NCBI GenBank assembly: GCA_039105265.1
Contig: JAPFFF010000018.1
Span: forward strand, 1,364,001 to 1,428,000
Direction of reading: 5' to 3'
From: Tritrichomonas musculus
Taxonomy: Eukaryota > Parabasalia > Tritrichomonadida > Tritrichomonadidae
Length of the DNA: 64,000 nt
Shown here: piece by piece, positions 58,476-64,000 of the stretch
Numbering within the stretch: position 1 is the first letter of the stretch
Layout: every line of letters starts with the position of its first letter
Notes under the pieces: model-generated
Seen by the model: only the letters and a program-made list of their open reading frames with translations
Database searches by the model: none
What the model was told of the DNA's origin: nothing
Program-made: the position numbers and the translations under genes

Positions 58476-58757
58476 GGAATATCATCAATTGAAATATGAT
58501 AATTTTCCGAAAACACATGTAATTTTTTCAAAAGAAAAAAAAAAAAAAAACATTTGAATGTTGTAAATAGTCTGATTTGAAAAATTTCCAAAATCAAATT
58601 TTAAAAAAAATAGAACAAATGTTATTCATAAGATTTGTTTTTTTGGATCAAATATCTAGTTTCCTTTAATTTTTTTTAAATTTCAATACTTTACATCATA
58701 ATTTTGAACAATTGTTCTCTTACCAATCTCGCAAAATCATACTCAAATAATTCAAAA
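58476..58757. other. AT-rich 5' flank of the karyopherin gene
   Basis: Poly-A run near 58534-58550; no gene seen. It should contain the promoter of the gene starting at 58758. Confidence 0.5.
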
Positions 58758-61715
58758 ATGGATTTAGTGAATGATTTATTCAATTGTTTAAACGAATTTA
58801 CAAATCCAAATAACGGTATACGAGAAGAAGCAGAAAAAAAATTTAATTCAATTATCGAACAAAGTAGCAGTGATCAAATTATATCATCTTTATTGGTCAT
58901 CATAAATAATTGCTTAACTAAAACCGTTTCATTTTCAGCACTTATTCGTCTTTTTAAACTTGTCCAGGATTTAATGTTAAATCAATCAATTAGTGCTGAA
59001 TCTATTATTAATTTAAGAAACACTATTTTGCAATTTTATGTTGATCCAAGATTTCCTCCAGAAATGCACAATTATATATCTGAAATAATATTAAATTTTT
59101 ATCTTTTTTCATTATATCCAAAAAATCAGCCATTTAATGAAATTTGGCCATTTTTAGATAATTTGCTTCAAAAACCAGATTTTTATGCTGACGCACTTTT
59201 TTTTTATACCAACATACTGACTCGCGAAAGACAACAAAATAATTTTAATTTTTATGATGAGCAAAAAATTCAGTACATTTTTTCACATTTAAATTCTTCA
59301 TATTCTCAACGAGATAGGTCACGCACACTCATTTTTTTCATGAGGTTTAATCATATTTATTCAGGAATAATTCCGCCTATTGATTATGTATTATTTTTAA
59401 ACGATTTTGATGAAATATTCTTTAAAGAATCTATTAGTATGCTCATTGGCGTTTATATGGACCAAAAAATTGCAATAAATGCTGCAAGTTTATATAATAT
59501 TATGTACAGTCGCATCATCGATGAGAATAACAGCGAACTTTTTCGTCAATATTTGTTATTTCACCTTTGTAATGTTATTTGCTATATTAAAGATATGAAC
59601 AATTGCTTTATTTCAAATTTACCGCAATTTATTCATATGCTTACTTTAGTTTCAGCTGATCCTTATAAGTTTCCAATTCTATACGAAGAAGCAAAGGTTT
59701 CATTATCTTCTTTGATTTGTAATTTAGAGAATGTTACACCGTTATTAATGGCTTTATCAAAGACGATAGAAGCAACTAATGATTATACATCATCACTTTT
59801 TTTGAGATTTACAATATTATCCACGCATTATGAAAGAGGAATTGCTTATGCAATGCATCCCGATGAATATATTAGAGCAAACGGCTTAATATATATCCGA
59901 CGACTTGTTAAATATCAAAATAATGATCTTTGTTTGCCCAACCAAGCTATGAATAATATTGCAACATGCTTAATTAATTCGTATAACCAATATGCAGATC
60001 CTAAAATATTAAAAGCTCTTTCAGTATGGTGTGCATTTGCACAACCAGATACGCTCTCAAATTTTTTTGAACCTATTTTCGAACTTTCCACAAATATTAT
60101 ATCATTTGAAGCAATTGAATGTGGTGCAACTCTACTTACTTTGGATTCCATAAAAGAGCAAAGAAGTAATTTTGCACTATCGTTATTAAATCGAATCCAT
60201 GATCTTCTTTCATCTAATTCACAAAATCAATTAAACTCATCTTTGAGCAATTTGATGAATTTTTTACCTAAAATTACTCGATCAGTGAGTGAAGAGCAAA
60301 GGTTTAATTTTATGGTATTTTTTATAAATCATATAATTGACGATGAAGATTGCTTGTTCACCAAAGGAATGACTCTATTATGTCATCAATTTAGTGTAGA
60401 AAACTTCAATAAATTTGAAGATAAAATTATTTCAAAGCTTTTCATGATTTATAATCATTCATTGCAAACGGCAGATTCTACGGCTCTGTCAAATTTTTTA
60501 GAAGCAATACCAAATTATTGTTTTTGCTTTTCTGATTTTGAAGAAAAGTATCTTCAATTTTTTATGAAGATTTGTATAAATATAATTAAAGAAAAAAATA
60601 CATTCAGTGTAGACCAAATTCCAAATGCATCACGTGGAATATCGAAAGCAATCAGATATTATGAACAAAATGAAGATTTGTTTAACTTATTTTTTGAAAT
60701 ATCATTTAAATTCGTATCAAAAGACGATGAAATATACGAATTATCATCTTATTTGAAAATTATTAAAAGCTTAACGAAGTCAGAATATTTTACCAGTAAG
60801 AAAGCGTTGATAACATTGAATTACCTCAAACCATTGCTTGACCATGCTACAAAAATAATTGTTAATATGAAACAAAGCGGCACAATGATTGACAAGTTTG
60901 ATTCCATATTTATTTCAAAAATTGTAACAAGATTTATATATATATATTATGAATTATGTGATCGTTGTCCGTCAGAATCTTTTCAACTGATTATTGCCAA
61001 TTTCTTAAATTTCGATGATTATCCTATAGAAATCAAATATATAATTGTTGACTTTTACTTTAAAGTCCTCAATGATTTCTGCAATCAATTTGAATCAGAT
61101 ATTGCTCAAAAAATGATTCATAATTTATTTGGCATTCTCGCAAAGATGCCACTTCAGCAAGAACAACTTGATCAATTACAAAATGAACAGTTTGTTGATG
61201 GCAATATTCGTTATTTCTTCCAAATCCAACAAGAAACAATATCCGGTTTTGGAAATTTGTTTTATGAAAAACAAATGAATGATCAAGTCATAGATAAATT
61301 AATTGAGTATGTATCAAGAATTCTTAATTTTCAAAATCAAAGCAATAATGATTTGCATTTTCTTCAGAATCGGTGCTTTGGATGCTTAGTTAAGTTAATT
61401 TTAAGATATAAATTAAATATAGAAGATAATATTCCAGAAAAAATAGCTTTAATTGGATTGACTTTTCAATGGATGCCAAATTGCTATTCAATTGACAATT
61501 TAGCTTTTATTTGTATCTTTGAAATTTTGTTGTTTTGCATTTCTTCAAATATTTTTGATGGAAATAGTATATCATCATTCATTGATTTGACTTGCAAATC
61601 TGTTCGTGATAAGAAAGTTCAAGATAGAGCACTTAGAGGCATCAAACAGAAGTATACAAATTTGCCCGAAATGATTAGTCCACTTCTAGTTGAAATTACA
61701 AATTTTCTGGAATAG
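58758..61715 (+). CDS. Importin-beta/exportin family HEAT protein
   Basis: The product is 985 aa from the ATG at 58758 (MDLVNDLFN); the frame is open 54 bases further up but without ATG. The N-terminus has the karyopherin pattern, LNEFTNPNNGIREEAEKKFN, followed by a chain of HEAT-like helix pairs to the C-terminus (YTNLPEMISPLLVEITNFL). Length (950-1100 aa) and all-helical composition fit nuclear transport receptors such as transportin-3/importin-13 or an exportin. The exact member cannot be named by eye. It should carry cargo through nuclear pores under Ran control. No neighbour suggests a partner. Confidence 0.7.
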   Translation: MDLVNDLFNCLNEFTNPNNGIREEAEKKFNSIIEQSSSDQIISSLLVIINNCLTKTVSFSALIRLFKLVQDLMLNQSISAESIINLRNTILQFYVDPRFPPEMHNYISEIILNFYLFSLYPKNQPFNEIWPFLDNLLQKPDFYADALFFYTNILTRERQQNNFNFYDEQKIQYIFSHLNSSYSQRDRSRTLIFFMRFNHIYSGIIPPIDYVLFLNDFDEIFFKESISMLIGVYMDQKIAINAASLYNIMYSRIIDENNSELFRQYLLFHLCNVICYIKDMNNCFISNLPQFIHMLTLVSADPYKFPILYEEAKVSLSSLICNLENVTPLLMALSKTIEATNDYTSSLFLRFTILSTHYERGIAYAMHPDEYIRANGLIYIRRLVKYQNNDLCLPNQAMNNIATCLINSYNQYADPKILKALSVWCAFAQPDTLSNFFEPIFELSTNIISFEAIECGATLLTLDSIKEQRSNFALSLLNRIHDLLSSNSQNQLNSSLSNLMNFLPKITRSVSEEQRFNFMVFFINHIIDDEDCLFTKGMTLLCHQFSVENFNKFEDKIISKLFMIYNHSLQTADSTALSNFLEAIPNYCFCFSDFEEKYLQFFMKICINIIKEKNTFSVDQIPNASRGISKAIRYYEQNEDLFNLFFEISFKFVSKDDEIYELSSYLKIIKSLTKSEYFTSKKALITLNYLKPLLDHATKIIVNMKQSGTMIDKFDSIFISKIVTRFIYIYYELCDRCPSESFQLIIANFLNFDDYPIEIKYIIVDFYFKVLNDFCNQFESDIAQKMIHNLFGILAKMPLQQEQLDQLQNEQFVDGNIRYFFQIQQETISGFGNLFYEKQMNDQVIDKLIEYVSRILNFQNQSNNDLHFLQNRCFGCLVKLILRYKLNIEDNIPEKIALIGLTFQWMPNCYSIDNLAFICIFEILLFCISSNIFDGNSISSFIDLTCKSVRDKKVQDRALRGIKQKYTNLPEMISPLLVEITNFLE

Positions 61716-61865
61716 ATATTTAGATTGTTTTTAATAGAATTAAATAAAGCTATCTTTTTTTATTAATATTTACTGCTCGTTATCTTTGAGATTATGAATT
61801 TTAAAATATTATTATTTTCTATTAATAAAACATAAAAGATGCGAGGACATATTTAGAAACCATAA
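61716..61865. other. 3' flank of the karyopherin gene
   Basis: AT-rich, no feature seen before the MITE at 61866. Confidence 0.5.
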
Positions 61866-61962
61866 TTGACCATAGATTTCAAATCGGCACTTTTTGGCAC
61901 CTGTGAAGGTCAATTTATGGTCAAATATCCATTTAAAAAGCCGATATGAAATGCGCAGACTG
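61866..61962. mobile_element. 97-bp Tc1/mariner-type MITE, copy 2
   Basis: Same length as the copy at 12277-12373 and alignable throughout (AATCGGC, AAGGTCAATTTA.GGTCAAA, GAAATGCGCAGACTG). The right end and its TA (61963-61964) are preserved; the left terminal repeat is worn. It is therefore older than copy 1. Confidence 0.8.
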
Positions 61963-61964
61963 TA

Positions 61965-63120
61965 TTTTTATTAATATCTTAGACTCAAAAAGAATAAATA
62001 CAATAAAATATCTTTTTCAGATATCACTGTTCGTAATCTATCAGAAAAACTTATGACCAATCTGTTTATAGAATCCTGTTGGAATGACTCCCAAAATGAG
62101 AGATCTTTTTCAATGATATCACTTATTGAGTCAATTTTGAATTTTTTTAAAATCCTCTCCATCGCTCCCCAGAGATTCTCTATCGGAATGATGTCTGGAC
62201 TTTAAGCAATGAAGAGGATTAGAACTTTAGAAAAGAACATATTTTTTGCAAATGTAACGTTGAAACGAAGCTCTTATGTGCAAGAGCACCGTCCTGCATA
62301 AAAATGTATTGACCTTGTCCGTATTTTGGATCCACATTTCGCTTTTTTGCATTACTTCTCTGTATGATATATTGTTAACCAAGCCTTCAAAAAAAATCGA
62401 TTCCCTTCTTTTTTCATCAGATTTATTTCTTTTTTTTTATCCTTTGAAATAAGTTTCGTTTAAACAATTCCATTCTATCTTCTATCCAACGGTTTATGTA
62501 ATCCAGTGGCACAAGTAAGAACAAATATGAGCCTAATTCCATAATTCTTTGCTTCAGATTTTACTGATTTTTCAATATTTGCCCTATATAGCTATTGAAA
62601 TGTAATAACTATCATGAACACATACAAGTTTCTTATGATGTTGGAATGAATACATACTTTTAGTTTTCTAAAAAATATGGACTATTTGCGATTTTGTTGA
62701 ATAATTAAAAACAAGAGAAAGATGATTTTAATGCCATTTACTTTGGAAAATGGAATTTGTTTCTTAAAACTTTCTATTTTTATGTTTAAATCTTCTTCAT
62801 TTATATTTATTGGTTTTTGACCAAAATACACAATCCGAGAGGATATATTATTTCTACTTTTAAAATCATTAATAAATCCTGGAATACTACTATTAAATCT
62901 TTGATGAACTATCTGATCAGCATAAACTTCATCATACGCATCAAAAATTAATGTTTGAACCATAGAATTTGAAAAATAATACTCTGGTTTTATGTAGTTT
63001 TGATTTATGTATTCAACTATAATTGCTTCTTGATCATTACTGAATATTCTATGGAACTTTCTCATTAACACCTGTGTGCTGGTTGAATCAAAATTTTGGT
63101 TCGCACTCCATTAAATTATA
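61965..63120 (-). mobile_element. Broken Tc1/IS630-type DNA transposon
   Basis: The minus strand carries remnants of a Tc1-type transposase. An N-terminal stretch of 129 aa at 62682-63071 (FSNDQEAIIVEYINQNYIKP) is followed by short pieces in changing frames (KNYGIRLIFVLTCATGLHKP; FFEGLVNNISYREVM), then the second catalytic block FMQDGALAHKS near 62290, and SPDIIPIENLWGAMERILKK near 62150-62200. The Asp to Glu distance is about 36 codons allowing one frame change. Several frameshifts and stops, including TAA just before SPD, make it inactive. Its terminal repeats were not identified; the neighbouring MITE faces the other way. Confidence 0.75.
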
Positions 63121-64000
63121 TTTCTTGAGATTGTTATCTTCGGCGTTTTGAACTCAGTTGCTAACATAGTATTGATTCTTTTATCGACAACCCATTGGTT
63201 ATTCATTATTTGAAAAAATTTGCTTATTAATATAAATTATACTTTCTATGATGACTTCTATTAATATTAAGTCTGCAAAAAGTGATAAATTCAAGCATCA
63301 AAACTGTTCTCGGCATGAAAATAAAAACATTAATAGTGATACTTTTATTGATTACTGTTTTCAGGAGAAAACTTTTTGTTATCAAATGCTAACAAATAAC
63401 GTACAAAAAATTAATCAAATACAGTTGTTCCACTTTCGTAACAGAAAATGTAACCACCAAAATTTTCAAAATTTATTATCACCTAACTTTTTGATTTTTT
63501 ATCCACTTTCGTAACAGAATATTCCACTTTCGTGACAGAAAATTTTATTATTTAATTATCTTTGTTTTTAATGAGTTTTTACATTTTTAATATAATGCAA
63601 ATAATTGTAGAAAATACAGTAGTTATTGGGGACAACATTTTATTTGAAATTATGGATGATGATAAGTATTGCATATATTTTGCTAAAAAAAGAATTTTTG
63701 TTATTTTAAAAGCTTAAAATTCCATTACAAATGTTTTTTATTTCATCATAATAATGCAATACTGATTTTTTATTAGCTTTATCTGAAATTATAATCTAAT
63801 TATTTCTTGAATTCTATCCTTTTTTTATTTTTCATGTTTAATATTCATTTAAATTTATAGTACAATTATAAAAACATAATTTTATTCTAAAAAAAGAGTT
63901 TTGAGTAAATCCATAATTATTATTAATAACTTAATAAACCTCTTTATAAATATTATTTCTTGATTAACCTTCTCTTTATGAAAGAATTTCGATAAAAAAA
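63121..64000. repeat. Gene-free right end with an 18-bp repeat
   Basis: TCCACTTTCGT(A/G)ACAGAA occurs at 63429-63446, 63502-63519 and 63523-63540. Otherwise AT-rich; the short frame at 63248-63514 has no protein-like features. Confidence 0.6.

Noticed and set aside
58704-58757. Upstream extension of the karyopherin gene
   Set aside because: This part of the frame has no ATG; the first ATG at 58758 begins directly before the conserved N-terminal helix.
63248-63514. 88-aa plus-strand frame at the right end
   Set aside because: Low-complexity Asn/Lys/Phe composition and it contains two of the 18-bp repeats; no family features.

Overview
The window reads as genomic DNA of a trichomonad (Parabasalia), most like Tritrichomonas. 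Support: very AT-rich spacers with long poly-T runs, long intronless genes, a trichomonad-type initiator (TCACTT) just before one start codon, DUF3447/ankyrin plus BspA-type leucine-rich-repeat genes, Tc1-type DNA transposon remains, and a Maverick/Polinton. All function calls come from reading the sequence by eye; no database search was run.

Layout. 1-720 holds decayed repeat-coding sequence. 1815-8354 carries dipeptidyl peptidase III (-) and a Raptor homologue (+). 9055-12024 (-) and 36430-38165 (+) are two paralogous, divergently oriented DUF3447-ankyrin/BspA-LRR loci; the left one ends in a Ras-like GTPase domain. Between them, at 14092-36042, sits a 22-kb Maverick/Polinton that looks whole. 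It has 59-bp terminal inverted repeats and a GAACA target duplication. Its parts are a candidate major capsid protein, small candidate virion proteins, a packaging ATPase, a very long tail-fibre-like protein, a KilA-N protein, a retroviral-type integrase, and a giant protein-primed family-B DNA polymerase with extra N- and C-terminal domains. To the right of it, 38.2-39.0 kb has foldback and poly-T-flanked inverted-repeat elements.

39280-54854 is host sequence: two coiled-coil proteins, a membrane-anchored S1/P1 nuclease, a RapGAP-domain protein of the tuberin/RalGAP type, an unknown 564-aa protein and a casein kinase 1. 54.9-58.5 kb is a broken element with an origin-binding-protein-like helicase and, at its right side, a scrap of the same kind of fibre repeat that the intact Polinton encodes. 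58758-61715 is an importin-beta/exportin-like HEAT protein. The right end carries a 97-bp MITE (a second copy lies at 12.3 kb) and a broken Tc1-like transposase.

How the genes relate. Raptor and the RapGAP protein both belong to the TOR/small-GTPase signalling world, but they are 34 kb apart and only the gene content suggests a link. The Polinton genes form a self-contained replication (polymerase), integration (integrase), packaging (ATPase) and virion set. The most unusual points are the polymerase domain fusion, the phage-like fibre with a relic in a neighbouring fossil, and families of small intergenic hairpins whose stems vary in a compensating way.
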